Assembly: GCA_022414725.1 (NCBI GenBank)
Contig: CM039462.1
Coordinates: forward strand, 179,047,404-179,111,403
Origin: Microglena sp. YARC
Taxonomy: Eukaryota; Chlorophyta; Chlorophyceae; Chlamydomonadales; Chlamydomonadaceae
DNA: 64,000 bases
Direction: 5' to 3'
Shown: positions 10,073 to 24,600 of the stretch, piece after piece
How positions within the stretch are numbered: position 1 is the stretch's first letter
How the letters are laid out: the number at the start of each line of letters is the position of its first letter
Notes under the pieces: generated by a model
The model's database searches: none
The model's input: only the letters and a program-made list of their open reading frames with translations
Told to the model about the DNA's origin: nothing
Position numbers and translations under genes: made by a program

Positions 10073-13000
10073 AAATAATTTATGTCAGCACTAATTCCAT
10101 TTATCCATGTATATAAACCTGAAAACAGAACATGGAAATAAAAAAATATTAGCATGGAATACATACACAACATAACATACCAAGCAAAACAACATTACAA
10201 TGGAATACATACATAACATAACATACCGTACAAACCTGCATGCAATCCAAGCAGCTCCTGAGTAAAACCCGGGGTACTGGCGCGCAAGAGCTGCGCCCAG
10301 GGGTCAGGGGTGCCCGACCTCAGACACTCCAACATGTTAAGGGGACCTGAGTGAGCTGTGCCTAGATAGGACATGTTAAGGGCACCTGAGTGAGAAGTGC
10401 CTAGATAGGACATGTCCCTGAGACTGGCTGAGTTTGTGGGTTCCAAGGTGTTGGATCCTTCTAGGCGCCCAGCATCGTCTTTGCCACAGGAGAGCCCCAG
10501 GCTCATGCCGGGGTGGTTGGGGTGGTTGGACGCGTGGGCGCCATGTGGGTCGGGGGAGGAACTGAGGATGCCCTGAGGTGGAACGGGTGGAGGTGGATGG
10601 GTGGATGTTAGGTAGTTAGGTAACTTGCTCGTTGGTTGGTTTATAAGGACCGGCATATCATATGATATTATACCCCCATTCCCTACATATATGTAGGGTT
10701 GTCAACTACAATATTGTATGTAGGCTTGTCAAGTACAATATCGTATGATCAATTGACGATACCAAATGAAATATATAACCATAACGTACAATATATCAAT
10801 GTACCAGTACAATGTTTGCATCCTTACTTACAAGGTATTCATTTAGTTGGATGAGTTTATTCATAGGACCGTTTTCAACTAGTATTATAAACTTGCCTGC
10901 ATCAATTTATTCAAAATAACGTTACAAACTAGTAGTTTAACTGATTATAAACTAGTTTGATAACTGATTATAAACTAGTAATATAAACTAGTTTTATAAC
11001 TGATTATAAACTAGTATTATAAACTTGTATTATACCTGGCTACAAACTAGTATTATAAACTCATTTTATACCTCATTATAAACTGGTATTATAAACTCGT
11101 AATATAACTGATTATAAACTAGTATTATAAATTTGTATTATAACTGGTTACTAAGTAGTATTATAAACTCATTTTATACCTGATCATAAACTAATATTAT
11201 AAACTCGTAATATAACTGATTATAAACTAGTATCATAAACTAGGATTATCAACTCACCTGCATCAGCGGGGCATACACATTGTTGGAAGGAAGCTTCCAT
11301 GGCATGGCACCAGAGGAGTGGTGGGGTGGATCGTCTTTAAAATGGTTCAGATGCACTTTTTCCTTCTCTGCCAGTGATGACTGCCGAGCCCCAGCCATGG
11401 CTCCGGAACCAAGAGGAGGGAGCCCTAGTATCTGAGTTGCTGCTGCTGCGGTTGGGCTCATTATACCCCCCCCAATTTGCAGGTCTGGGGTTCCCCCAAG
11501 GAAGTTGTCAAGGAACACGTGCGAGGCTGGGGTTCCTGCTCTGCTACCCCCGAGGAGCCCCATCAGCAACGCGTCAGCTCTCAAGCCTTCTAACAGGTTG
11601 GCTCCGAGACTGCTGCCGCCGCCCACGCCCTCATCGTCAGAGTCGTGGAACATGCACGCCAGCTCAGCAGCAGTGGGGGCGGCGGAGGCCGCGCGGGGGG
11701 GTGGGGGTGGGGGCCCTGCCCGCCCACCCAGCAGACTGGGGGTATAGCCATCTCGATCCCTGTCGAAGGTGTGGTGCAGAAGGGAGTCATGCAGACTTCG
11801 TGGGCTGGCGGCTGAGGGCATGCTATTGAGCAGACTCATGACGGCCGGGGACTTGTGGTCGTCCAGACCAGCGGAGGCCGCTCCCCCTATGCCAGGGTAC
11901 TCCCTCTCCCCGATGGCGGCGGCAGCCAGCTGAGATAAGCTCCTCTGGCTGGCATGGCGCTGGGCCTCTGGGTGGTGGAGAGGACGCGGGGCCGTGAGCG
12001 TCTGCGCTTGCGGGCGGTGCACGTCGGCTCTCATTCGCACCGCCGCTGCTAGTCCTGCTGAGACGGTGGGGGAAAGTAGTCTCAACGTTAGTTAGCCCAT
12101 ACTAAATTTTAGGGAGTTTATGGGGGTTTAGGATTAAGTGGTTTAGGGTTTAGGTAAGTGGGGGCCAAGTACCTGCTCAACCCTACCTACCCACCAAGTA
12201 CCTGCGGACACCGTACCTGCTGAGACGAGCGACATAGAGCGGTTGTACGGCGGCTGCTTTTGAGGCTGCAGTAGGTTTACGGTTTAGGTAAGTGGGGGCT
12301 AACTTAAGGGAGAGTACCCACCAAGTACCTGCGGAGACCCTGCCTGCGGACCATGTACCTGCCCAAACCTACCTACCCACCAAGTACCTGCGGACACCCT
12401 ACATGCTGAGACGGGTGACATAGAGCGGTTGTATGGCGGCTGCCGTTTAGGCTGCAGTAGGTTTATGGTTTAGGTAAGTGGGGGGGCTAACTTAAGTGGG
12501 GGTACCCACCAAGTACCTTTGGAGACCCTACCTGCGGACCAAGTACTTGCCCATCCTTACCTACCCACCAAGCACCCGCCCATCCCTACCTACCCACCAA
12601 GTACCTGCAGACACCCTACCTGCTGAGACGGGCGACATAGAGCGGTTGTCTGGCGGCTGTCGTTGAGGCTGCAGCAAGTTCTGTAACTCGCGATCCCGCT
12701 CCTGATGCCCGCGACTGTTGCTGCCACCCGCTGACATGAATAGGTTCAGCGGATCCTGCTGGTAAAGGGTTTAGGGTTTAGGGTTTAGCTGACATGAACA
12801 GGTTCAGCACATCCTGCTGGTAAAGGGTTTAGGGTTTAGCTGACATGGAAAGGTTCAGCGGATCCTGCTGGTAAAGGGTTTAGGGTTTAGCTGACATGAA
12901 CAGGTTCAGCGGATCCTGCTGGTAAAACGATTGTCGCCAAAAGGTGGTGGTGGTGGTGATGGGTGAGTGGGTGGGTTGAGTGGGTGGATGGGTAGGGGTG

Positions 13001-13123
13001 CATGGCAGAGGGATCCTGTTGGTAAACGATTATATGGGTTGTTGTCTGCTGTTGTTCGTTGTTGTTGTTGTTGTTGTTGTTTATTGTCCTTTGTTGTTCT
13101 TGTTCGTTGTTTGTTGTTGTCGT

Positions 13124-13177
<54 letters not shown>

Positions 13178-16100
13178 GGTTTTGTTAAGGCGTAATAATA
13201 TGATTAAATTATCACTGTAGCACAAACTCAGGGCCCCCGCAGGTAAAACATTTGTTTGGGGTTCAGTTCATAATTTCCCCTCCCGTTTTAGCCCTTCCTG
13301 ATATCATGGTTGGTCCCTTTAGCCTATTTGACTACCCCTGGACAGTAACAACATACATCCATTTAGATGGCAGGCTGCAAGCAAATTTGAAAAGGCAGGA
13401 CAAAACACGGTGAGCAGTACAAGTGAGCCTAACAAAGATGAGTGCTTCTTGAGGTGCTAACATACATTTTAGATGGCAGGTTGCAAGCAAGATTAGGCAG
13501 TGCAACAAGCACAAAGAACAAAGCAGGTATGCGCCCAATGTGCGTGTATTAACTGTAGCACGATCTCAGGGCCCCCAATGGTTAAACGATTGTTTGGGGG
13601 TTCAGTTCATCAGTGCTTTTTCTTTTTAAGCCCTTCCTAACACGGTTGGGCAAGTCCCTTTATCCTATTTGGCCTACCCCTGGACTGTAACGTAGATACA
13701 TCAATAAGGTAGTGTTGTCTGCAGATGTAGGATACCGGTTCACCTGCACACAACGACCTTAAGGATCATACCACACGTGTCCTCGGGTAGATGCCCAAGC
13801 ATCATGCAAATGCCAATGCAAGTGCAAATGCAAACTGAACCAACCAACCAACCAACAACATGCATACCTGTTGCTCAACATGCCAACCAACCAACCACCA
13901 ACATACATATCTGTTGCACAACATGCCAACCAACCAACCACCAACATACATATCTGTTGCACAACATGCCAACCAACCAACCACCAACATACATATCTGT
14001 TGCACATGCCAACCAACCAACCAACAACCTACATACCTGTTGCTCGACATGCCAACCAACCAACCAACCAACCAACCAACAATATACACACCTGTTGCTC
14101 TACATGCCAACCAACAACAACCAACCTACATGTTGCTCAACAGGCCAACCATCCAACCAACAACATACATAGCTGTTGCTCAACATACCGACCAACCAAC
14201 CAACCAACAAAAAAAACAGCTGTTGCTCAACATGCCAACCAACCGACCAACCAACAACACACATAGCTGTTGCTCGAAATGCCAACCAACCAACCAACCA
14301 ACCAACCAACCTACCTGTTGCTCAACAGCAAACCAACCAACCAACCAACAACATACATACCTGTTGCTCAACAGCAAACCAACCAACCAACCAACAACAT
14401 ACATACCTGTTGCTCAACATTCCAACCAATCAACCAACCAACAACATACATAGCTGTTGTTCAACATGCCAACAAAGCAACCAACCAGCCAACTAACATA
14501 CCTGTTGCTCAACAGAAAACCAACCAACCAACATACCTGTTGCTCAACATCAGCCTCAGCACCGGCGTAGCGTGCCGAGCCACGCCCTGCACTTTGCCTT
14601 GATCCTCTACCTCGTTGAGGCCCTGCGCCGCTGCGACCACTCACTCCGTCCGGCTCCTTATCTGCCTTGACCCCCCTCCTCGAGACGCCTCCAGTGGGAG
14701 AGTGCACTTTCTTAGAGCCACGGGGGCTGGGTCCTTCACTATTCGCAAAGCCCAGCAGCAAGTGGCTCAGCTCCTTAGTCTGGTCCAGGTCGGATGCGTT
14801 AGTGGAGGGCCCAGGACACATTGAGGTACCTGCAGCCATTGAAGTGTTGAACGCCCCAGTATCCATTGAAGTCCCTGCACCCATGGATGTGTTGAACGCC
14901 CCTGGACCCATTGAAGTCCTTGCACCCATGGATGTGTTGAACGCCCCTGGACCCATTGATGTCCCTGCACCCATGGATGTGTTGAACGCTCCTGGACCCA
15001 TAGAAGTCCCTGCACCCATGGAGGCATTGGAGGGCCCGGATCCAACTGGGGGCGTCAGAATACCACCAAGCATGTTCGGCATGTGTATGCTGGAGAAGTC
15101 ATAGTTCGGGTCCAAGGGGTTTGGCAGCCCACCACCACCACCACCACTCCCCCCTCTAGGAATAGCAGCAACAGCGGCACTACTACCGCCACTACCACAG
15201 TTGGGATCAAAGGGGTTTTGTAGCCCATCAGCACCAGCACCAGCAGCACCAGCTGCAGCAGCAGCATTGAAGCAAGCCAAGCCTGAGTTGGGTAGCAGAT
15301 TTCCTGAGCTATCCATTCCGCCAGGCTTTTGGCCCTGTGAACCACCCACACGTACGAGACAAGACTGACATAGGTAGTTCTTCACGCTGTGAACCTGTGT
15401 GTGACAAGAATCAAATTTCAAGATGTGAACCTGTGTGTGATGTGACCCTGTGCGTGATGAGTGGTGTACTTCGGGATGTGAACGTGTGTGTGATGAGAAT
15501 CTAACTCGGCCCTGCGCTCCACCCACACGTACGAGACAAGACTGGCATAGGTAGTTCTTCACGCTGTGGACCTGTGTGAGATGAGAATCATATTTCAGGA
15601 TGTGAACCTGTGTGTGATCAGTGAACCAGTGTAATTCAGGATGTGAACGTGTGTGTGATGATAATCTAACTCGGCCCTGCGCTCCACCCACACGTACGAG
15701 ACAAGACTGGCACAGGCAGTTCTTCACTCTGTGGACCTGTGTGAGATGAGAATCATATTTCAGGATGTGAACCTGTGTGTGATCAGTGAACCAGTGTAAT
15801 TCAGGATGTGAACGTGTGTGTGATGATAATCTAACTCGGCCCTGCGCTCCACCCACACGTACAAGACAAGACTGGCATAGGCAGTTCTTCACGCTGTGGA
15901 CCTGTGTGAGATGAGAATCATATTTCAGGATGTGAACCTGTGTGTGATCAGTGAACCAGTGTAATTCAGGATGTGAACGTGTGTGTGATGATAATCTAAC
16001 TCGGCCCTGCGCTCCACCCACACGTACGAGACAAGACTGGCATAGGCAGTTCTTCATGCTGTGAACCTGTGTGAGATGATAATCATATTTCAGGGTGTGG

Positions 16101-19100
16101 ACCTGTGTGTGATGAGCAGTGTACTTCAGGTGTGAACCTGTGTGTGATGAGAATCGAACTTCAGGTTCTTAACCTGTGTGTGATGTGAACCTGTGTGTGA
16201 TGAGCTGTGTACTTCAGGATGTGACCCTGTGTGTCATGTGAACCTGTGTGTGATGAGCTGTGTTCTTCAGGATGTGACCCTGTGTGTCATGTGAACCTGT
16301 GTGTGATGAGCTGTGTACTTCAGGATGTGACCCTGTGTGTCATGTGAACCTGTGTGTGATGAGCTGTGTACTTCAGGATGTGACCCTGTGTGTCATGTGA
16401 ACCTGTGTGTGATGAGCTGTGTTCTTCAGGATGTGACCCTGTGTGTCATGTGAACCTGTGTGTGATGAGCTGTGTTCTTCAGGATGTGACCCTGTGTGTC
16501 ATGTGAACCTGTGTGTGATGAGCTGTGTTCTTCAGGATGTGACCCTGTGTGTCATGTGAACCTGTGTGTGATGAGCTGTGTTCTTCAGGATGTGACCCTG
16601 TGTGTCATGTGAACCTGTGTGTGATGAGCTGTGTACTTCAGGATGTGACCCTGTGTGTCATGTGAACCTGTGTGTGATGAGCTGTGTTCTTCAGGATGTG
16701 ACCCTGTGTGTCATGTGAACCTGTGTGTGATGAGCTGTGTACTTCAGGATGTGAACCTGTGTGTCATGTGAACCTGTGTGTGATGAGCTGTGTTCTTCAG
16801 GATGTGACCCTGTGTGTCATGTGAACCTGTGTGTGATGAGCTGTGTACTTCAGGATGTGACCCTGTGTGTCATGTGAACCTGTGTGTGATGAGCTGTGTA
16901 CTTCAGGATGTGACCCTGTGTGTCATGTGAACCTGTGTGTGATGAGCAGTGTTCTTCAGGATGTGAACCTGTGTGTCATGTGAACCTGTGTGTGATGAGC
17001 TGTGTACTTCAGGATGTGACCCTGTGTGTCATGTGAACCTGTGTGTGATGAGCTGTGTTCTTCAGGATGTGACCCTGTGTGTCATGTGAACCTGTGTGTG
17101 ATGAGCTGTGTTCTTCAGGATGTGACCCTGTGTGTCATGTGAACCTGTGTGTGATGAGCTGTGTTCTTCAGGATGTGAACCTGTGTGTCATGTGAACCTG
17201 TGTGTGATGAGCTGTGTTCTTCAGGATGTGACCCTGTGTGTCATGTGAACCTGTGTGTGATGAGCTGTGTTCTTCAGGATGTGAACCTGTGTGTCATGTG
17301 AACCTGTGTGTGATGAGCTGTGTTCTTCAGGATGTGAACCTGTGTGTCATGAGAATCTTACTTGGCCCTGCGAACCACCCAATCATACGAGACAAGACTG
17401 GCATAGGTAGTTCTTCACGCTGTGAACCTGTGTGTGATGAGAATCATATTTCAGGATGTGAATCTATGTGTGATGAGAACCTGTGTGTGATGAGCAGTGT
17501 ACATAAGGATGTGAACCAGTGAGAACCAGTGTGTGTGATGAGAATTGTACTTCAGGTTGTGAACCAGTGTGTGTGATGAGAATCGTACTTCAGGTTGTGA
17601 ACCAGTGTGAACGTGTGTGTGATGAGAATCGTACTTCAGATTGTTAACCAGTGTGAACCAGTGTGTGTGATGGGAATCGTACTTTAGGTTGTGAACCAGT
17701 GAGAACCAGTGTGTGTGATGAGAATTGTACTTCAGGTTGTGAACCAGTGTGTGTGATGAGAATCGTACTTCAGGTTGTGAACCAGTGTGAACGTGTGTGT
17801 GATGAGAATCGTACTTCAGGTTGTGAACCAGTGTGAACCAGTGTGTGTGATGGGAATCGTACTTCAGATTGTTAACCAGTGTGAACCAGTGTGTGTGATG
17901 GGAATCGTACTTCAGATTGTGAACCAGTGTGAATGTGTGTGTGATGGGAATCGTACTTCAGATTGTTAACCAGTGTGAACCAGTGTGTGTGATGGGAATT
18001 GTACTTCAGGTTTTGAACCAGTGTGAACATGTGTGTGATGAGAATCGTACATCAGGCTGTGAACCAGTGTGAACGTGTGTGATGAGAATTGTGAACCAGT
18101 GTGAGCGTGTGTGTGATGAGAATAGTACGTCAGGTTGTAAACCAGTGTGAACGTGTGTGTGATGAGAATTGTGAAGTTATATTATCTGCAAGCTCTTTTG
18201 CGCACCTAGTGTTGCCGAGCTATTTGATTTACCCAATTTCCCCATTTATCTGCACTGTTAGTTATTTTGGCAGAGCCCCCTCATCAAGGAGGTGGGAGCC
18301 TCCAAGCCCCCCAAGCCCCCTCTTCAAGGAGGTGGGAGGCCCCAAGCCCCCTCTTCAAGGAGGTGGGAGCCCCCAAGCCTCCCAAGCCCCTCTTCAAGGA
18401 GGTGGGAGCCCCCAAGCCCCCAAGCCCCCTCTTCAAGGAGGTGGGAGCCCCCAAGCCCCCTCTTCAAGGAGGTGGGAGCCCCCAAGCCTCCCAAGCCCCC
18501 TCTTCAAGGAGGTGGGAGCCCCCAAGCCCCCCAAGCCCCCTCTTCAAGGAGGTGGGAGCCCCCAAGCCCCCTCTTCAAGGAGGTGGGAGCCCCCAAGCCC
18601 CCAAGCCCCCTCTTCAAGGAGGTGGAGCCCCAAGCCCCCCAAGCCCCCTCTTCAAGGAGGTGGGAGCCCCAAGCCCCCAAGCCCCCTCTTCAAGGAGGTG
18701 GGAGTCCCCAAGCCCCCAAGCCCCCTCTTCAAGGAGGTGGGAGCCCCCAAGCCCCCCAAGCCTCCAAGCCCCCTCTTCAAGGAGGTGGGAGCCCCCAAGC
18801 CCCCTGTGTCTGTTTGATTTCGCAACGACGCGTCGCCATTCTGTCGCCATTCCGTCGAATGCTACACCCCCCGAACCCCCCGATATCGGGACACGCTGCC
18901 CCCCGACCCCCCCAGGCTCCGCGCTTTGCGCTCCGCCATGCGATGGCTACGCAAATTTCCTGAAATCAGGGTTGAGTATTCCAAGTAGCTACTCAACCTG
19001 GACTACAGAAATCTGAAATAAAAAACACTTTCCCCTTTGTCTGCTTGACCCCCCCCCCCCCCCCCCCCCCCCCTAAAGAATTGAAGCCTGGCACGTCAGC

Positions 19101-21558
19101 CAACTGTCTCAGAACTAACTGGCTTCGGTCAGCTCCATTTCCGTAGCCACCTTTCGTTCTGTTGCCAACACACTCCACCAATTTTCCGCGTCGCTTGCGA
19201 CGCTGCATAGGACATGTGTGACACGTCGCAAATTGAGCGCCTCGGTGCGACCTCAGTGCGATGCGCTGCCCCCTGACTGACTCACACTATATTACATACA
19301 TACATGCATGCATACATACATACATACATACATACATACATACATACATACCGGTACATACATACATACATACATACATACATACATACATACATACATA
19401 ATACATACATACATACATACATACATACATAAATACATACATACCTACATTCAAAGATGCATACATACATACATTCAAACATACATACATCCAAACAAAT
19501 ATTCATACATACATAATAACATGCATACATTCATACATACGTACCTTCACGCAGTCTGTGTGGGCCCACGCCTGACATCGCTCGCACTCAACCATCTGCT
19601 GCCCATCGTCGCATGTCACCCCACAAGGGCAGGCAACAACAAAGTCCTGTCCATAGCTCTCCTTTTCCTCATCGTCTGCGGCCTCGCCCCCAGCAGCCTT
19701 CCAAAAAGCACGCAGCGCGGCACGGGGGCCGTGGTTGTGGCGCATGGGTCTTGATGGGCAGGTGGAGTCATGGAGCCTCTGATGACACAGAAGTGGGTGG
19801 TAGTGGGTGAGAGGCAGGTGGTAGTGGGTGGGTGGTTGTGGCGCACGGGTCTTGATGGACAGGTGGAGTCGTGGAGCCCCTGTTGACACAGAAGTGGGTG
19901 GTAGTGGGTGAGAGGCAGGTGGTTGTGGGTGGGTGGTAGAGGGTGGGTGGTTGTGGCGCACGGGTCTTGCGGGGCAGGTGGAGTCATGGAGCCTCTGATG
20001 ACACAGGCATGTGGGTGGTAGTGGGTGAGAGGCAGGTGGTAGTGGGTGGGTGGTTGTGGTGCACCGGTCTTGATGGGCTGGTGGAGTCATGGGGCCCCTG
20101 TTGACACAGGCAGGTGGGTGAGAGGCAGGTGGGTGTTGGTGAGTGGTAGTGGGTTGTAGTGGGTGGGTGGTAGTGGGTGGTAGAGGGTGGTAGTGGGTGG
20201 TAGTGGGTGGGTGGTAGTGGGTCGGAGGGCAGGTGGGTGGGGAGTAGTTATTTGGTGATGATGGGCGACAATGGGTTTAGTTGACAAACAGTGACGTCTC
20301 TACCTCGAGCCCCTGTTGACATATTAGGGGGAAGAATATTGTGTGTGTCTGGTGTGTGTGTGTGTGTGGTGGGGGGTGTGTGTGTGGGGGGAGGGGTGTG
20401 GGGGTGTGGGGGTGTGGGGGTGTGTGTGAGTGGGGTGTGTTTGTGGGGTGGGGTGGGGTGGGGGGGGGAAGAATACATAAGGGTCTAAGCCCAAGGTGGA
20501 GACCCTGTTAGCACGTTAGGGGGAAGAAAAGTACGGGGTGGTGGTGTGTGTTTGGGGTGGGGACGTGGGGGTGGGGTGTGTTGAGGGGGAAATACACAAG
20601 GGTCTAAGCCCAAGGTGGAGACCCTGTTGACAAGGTAGGGGGAAGAATAAAACAATCGTTACAAGGTCCTAACCCCTCACAAGGTGCATGATTGAATTGC
20701 ATGGTGTACAAGGTATATAATTAAATTGTAACGCTTTGAAAGGCGTGCAAGGTGCATAATTGAATTCTAACCCTTTAAAAGGCTTTTACGGTGTTTAATT
20801 GATTTCTAACCCCTTTAAAGGCGCACAAGGTGTATAATTGAATTCTAACGCTTTTGAAGGCGTTTATGGTGTGTAATTAATTTCTAACGCTCTCTAAGGC
20901 GTACAGGGTGTATACTTGAATTTTAACCCTTTTAAAGACGTTTACGGTACATAATTGAATTCTAACGCTTTCAAAGGCGCACAAGGTGTATAATTGAATT
21001 CTAACGCTTTTAAAGGCGTCTATGGTGTGTATTTGATTTCTAAAGCTTGTAAAGGCGTTTACGGTGTTTAATTGATTTCTAACCCTTTTTAAGGCGTATA
21101 AGGTGTATAAGTGAATTCTAATCCTTTTGAAGGTGCATAACCCCTTACAAGGCTTTCAAGGTGTATGATTGAATTCTTACCCTTTTTCAGTTGTATAAGC
21201 GTTACAAGGTGTATAAGTGTTACAAGGTGCATAACCCCTTACAAGGAGCATATATGTTAAAAGGTTCTAAGCCCAAGGTGGAGCCCCTGTTGACATGATA
21301 GGGGGGAGAAAAGTGTGTGTGTGTGTGTGGTGTGTGTGTGTGGTGTGTGTGTGTGGTGTGTGTGTGTGGGGGGGGGGGGGGGGGGGGGGGAATACACAAA
21401 GTTCTAAGCTCAAGGTGGATACTCTGTTTACATGGAAGGTGGAATAATCGTGTGTGTGTGTGCGGGGGAGGAATACACAAGGTTCTTAGCTCAAGGTGGA
21501 GCCCCTGTTGACATGATATGGGGGAGAAAAGTGTGTGGTGTGTGTGTGGTGTGTGTGT

Positions 21559-21606
<48 letters not shown>

Positions 21607-24600
21607 TGCACAAGGTTCTAAGCCCAAGGTGGATACTCTGTTTACATGGTAGGTGGAATAATCGTGTGTGTGTGTGTGCGGGGGAGGAATACACAAGGTT
21701 CTAATCCCAAGGTGGATACTCTGTTGACACGGTAGGGGGAAGAATAGTGTGGGTGTGTGTGGGTGTGTGGGTGGTGTGGGTGGTGTGTGTGTGTGTGTGT
21801 CTGACTCAGCCGACTGCTGTCACCTGTGTGGTGTGTGGTGAGTGTGTGGTGTGTGTGTGTGTGTCTGACCCAGCCGACTGCTGTCACCTGTGTGGTGTGT
21901 GGTGAGTGTGTGGTGTGTGTGTGTGTGTCTGACTCAGCCGACTGCTGTCACCTGTCTCTGAGCCTCTTCATCTTCCGACCCCTCTCTCCCCTCCCTGGCT
22001 TCGCCCTCTTCCTCCTCATCTTCGAACTCGTCGCTGTACTCGTTGCCTGATTGAGAGCGGGGGCGCCGGAGCCTCTCCACGGACGTGTGTGCACGCTTGG
22101 CGCTACCGCCACCTTGTCCCTTCTCACTGTAGCGCCTCTGGTCGTAGATTCCTGGTAAGGGATTTGGTGAGTTGGTGTTGGTGTGCATGTGTGTGTATGT
22201 GCAGGTGTGTGCGTATGTGCATGTGCCACTGTACTTGTTCCCTGATTGAGAGCGGGGGCGCCAGAGCCTCTCCACGGACGTGTGTGCACGCTTGGCGCTA
22301 CCGCCACCTCGTCCCTTCTCACTGTAGCGCCTCTGGTCGTAGATGTCTGGTAAGGGATTTGGTGAGTTGGTGTTGGTGTGCATGTGTGTGTATGTGTGCA
22401 TGTGTACGTGTGTGTGTATGTGTGCATGTGTGTGCATGTGTATGTATGCGTGCATGTGTGTGCATGTGTACGTGTGTGTATGTGTGCATGTGTCGCATGT
22501 GTGTATGCGTGCATGTGTGTGCGTGTGTACGTGTGTGTATGTGTGCATGTGTGTGCATGTGTACGTGTGTGTATATGTGTGTGCTTTGCACTACTGCCAC
22601 CTTGTCTCTTTTCACTGTAGCGCCGCTGGTTGCATTTGGTGAGTGTGTGTGAGTATGTGTGTTTATGTGTACGTGTGTGTGTGTGTGTGCGCGCTTTGAG
22701 CTACCGCCACCTCGTCCTTTCACACCGTAGTGCCTCCGATCGTACTTGGAGTGGTGTGCGCGTGTGTGTTGGGGTGTTTATGTATGTGTGTGTTGGTGTG
22801 TGCGTGCGTGTTGGGTATGCATGCGTGTGCACGCTTTGAGCTACCACCACCACGTCCCTTCGCAATGAAGTGCCTCCAGTCGTATTTGGTATGTGTGTTG
22901 GTTTGTGTATGTATGTGTGTGTGTGCGCTTTGAGCTACCGCCGACTTGTCCCTTTGCACTGTAGTGCCTCCAGTCGTACTTGATGTGTGTGCGTGTGTGC
23001 GTGTGTGTTGGTGTGTATGTGTGAGTGCGCACGCTTTGAGCTACCGCCACCTCGCCCCGTAGCACTATTTCGCCAAGGGAGTGAGTGTGCAAGAAGCTCA
23101 AACTCACGAAATCTGCGATCTTCATGCGGCCTTCACCACCACCACCACCACCACCACCATACACACACACACACACCATGGGGATCCCCATTTGTTTTGA
23201 CACCCACACACCCACACACCCAGAACACAACCCCCCACCACACACACATCACCCCCCCCCCCCCCCCCCCCTACCACACGCACACACACACACTGCACAC
23301 ACACACAAACTCACAAAATCTGTGATCCTCATGCGGCCTTCGCTTCCTACGTCCGCACCCCCCCATCACACACACACACACCACACACAAACAAACACAT
23401 ACATACTCTCTCCACTATCACCACACACCAACACACCACACAACCCCCAACACCACACACACACGAACTCACCAAATCTGCGGTCTTCATGCAGCCTTCG
23501 CTTTCTACAACCCGGATCACCACCACCACCACCACCACCCATATACACACCGTCAGCCAAGTGGGTGGAATCCACATTTGGTTTAACACACACACACACT
23601 AACACACACACAACACACACACTAATACACACAACACAACCCCTCACCACACACACACAGACAACACAACACACACACTAAGACACACAACACAACCCCT
23701 CACCACACACAACACACATACACACATTAACACACACGACCCCTCACCACACACACACAGACAACACAACACACACACTAAGACACACAACACAACCCCT
23801 CACCACACACAACACACACATACACACATTAACACACACAACACAACACAACCCCTCACCACACACACACACACATACACACACGACACAACCCCTCACC
23901 ACAAACACACACACAACACACACACTAAAACACACAACACAACCCCTCACCACACACACACAGACAACACAACACACACACTGACACACAACACAACACA
24001 ACCCCTCACCACACACACACACATACACACATTAACACACACAACACAAACCCTCACCACACACACACACACACATACACACACAACACACCCCCTCACC
24101 ACACACACACACATACACACACTAACACATACAACACAACCCCTCACCACACACACACACACTCACACAACACACCCCCTCACCACACACACACACACAT
24201 TAACACACACAACACAACACAACCCCTCACCACACACACACACATTAACACACACAACACAACCCCTCACCACACACACACACACACACACACAAACTCA
24301 CCGAATCTGCGGTCTTCATGCGGCCTTCGCTTCCTCCGACCCGTACTATGGGCTAATGTAAGAGGACTTGTACCGAGTACCCCTTGCTCCATAATTTCTG
24401 CCTTGAAGCCATCTCCTCCATCATGATCCCCCTGTGCTCATGAGAGACAATGTAAGACTAGGTAAGAAGGGAATCATGTAAGGTAATGCAAGACAATGTT
24501 AGAGGACCCATACTGAGTAAAGTGCTTGCTCAATTATGTATGTTGAAGCCATCTCCTCCATCATGATCCCCCTGTGCTCATGAAAGACAATGTAAGACTA

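Noticed and set aside
12770..12890. Chromosome end (TTTAGGG)
   Set aside because: Only two or three units occur per site and genes continue on both sides, so these are interstitial motifs.
14414..16057. Single uninterrupted 547-codon exon as the default gene model
   Set aside because: The upstream part is a tandem copy of the exon head with intact acceptors, and the exon 9 to exon 10 join in phase already completes the PHD finger. The longer form is kept only as a possible isoform.
16190..18170. Possible CRISPR array
   Set aside because: Repeats are head-to-tail with no unique spacers, there are no cas genes, and the window is eukaryotic.
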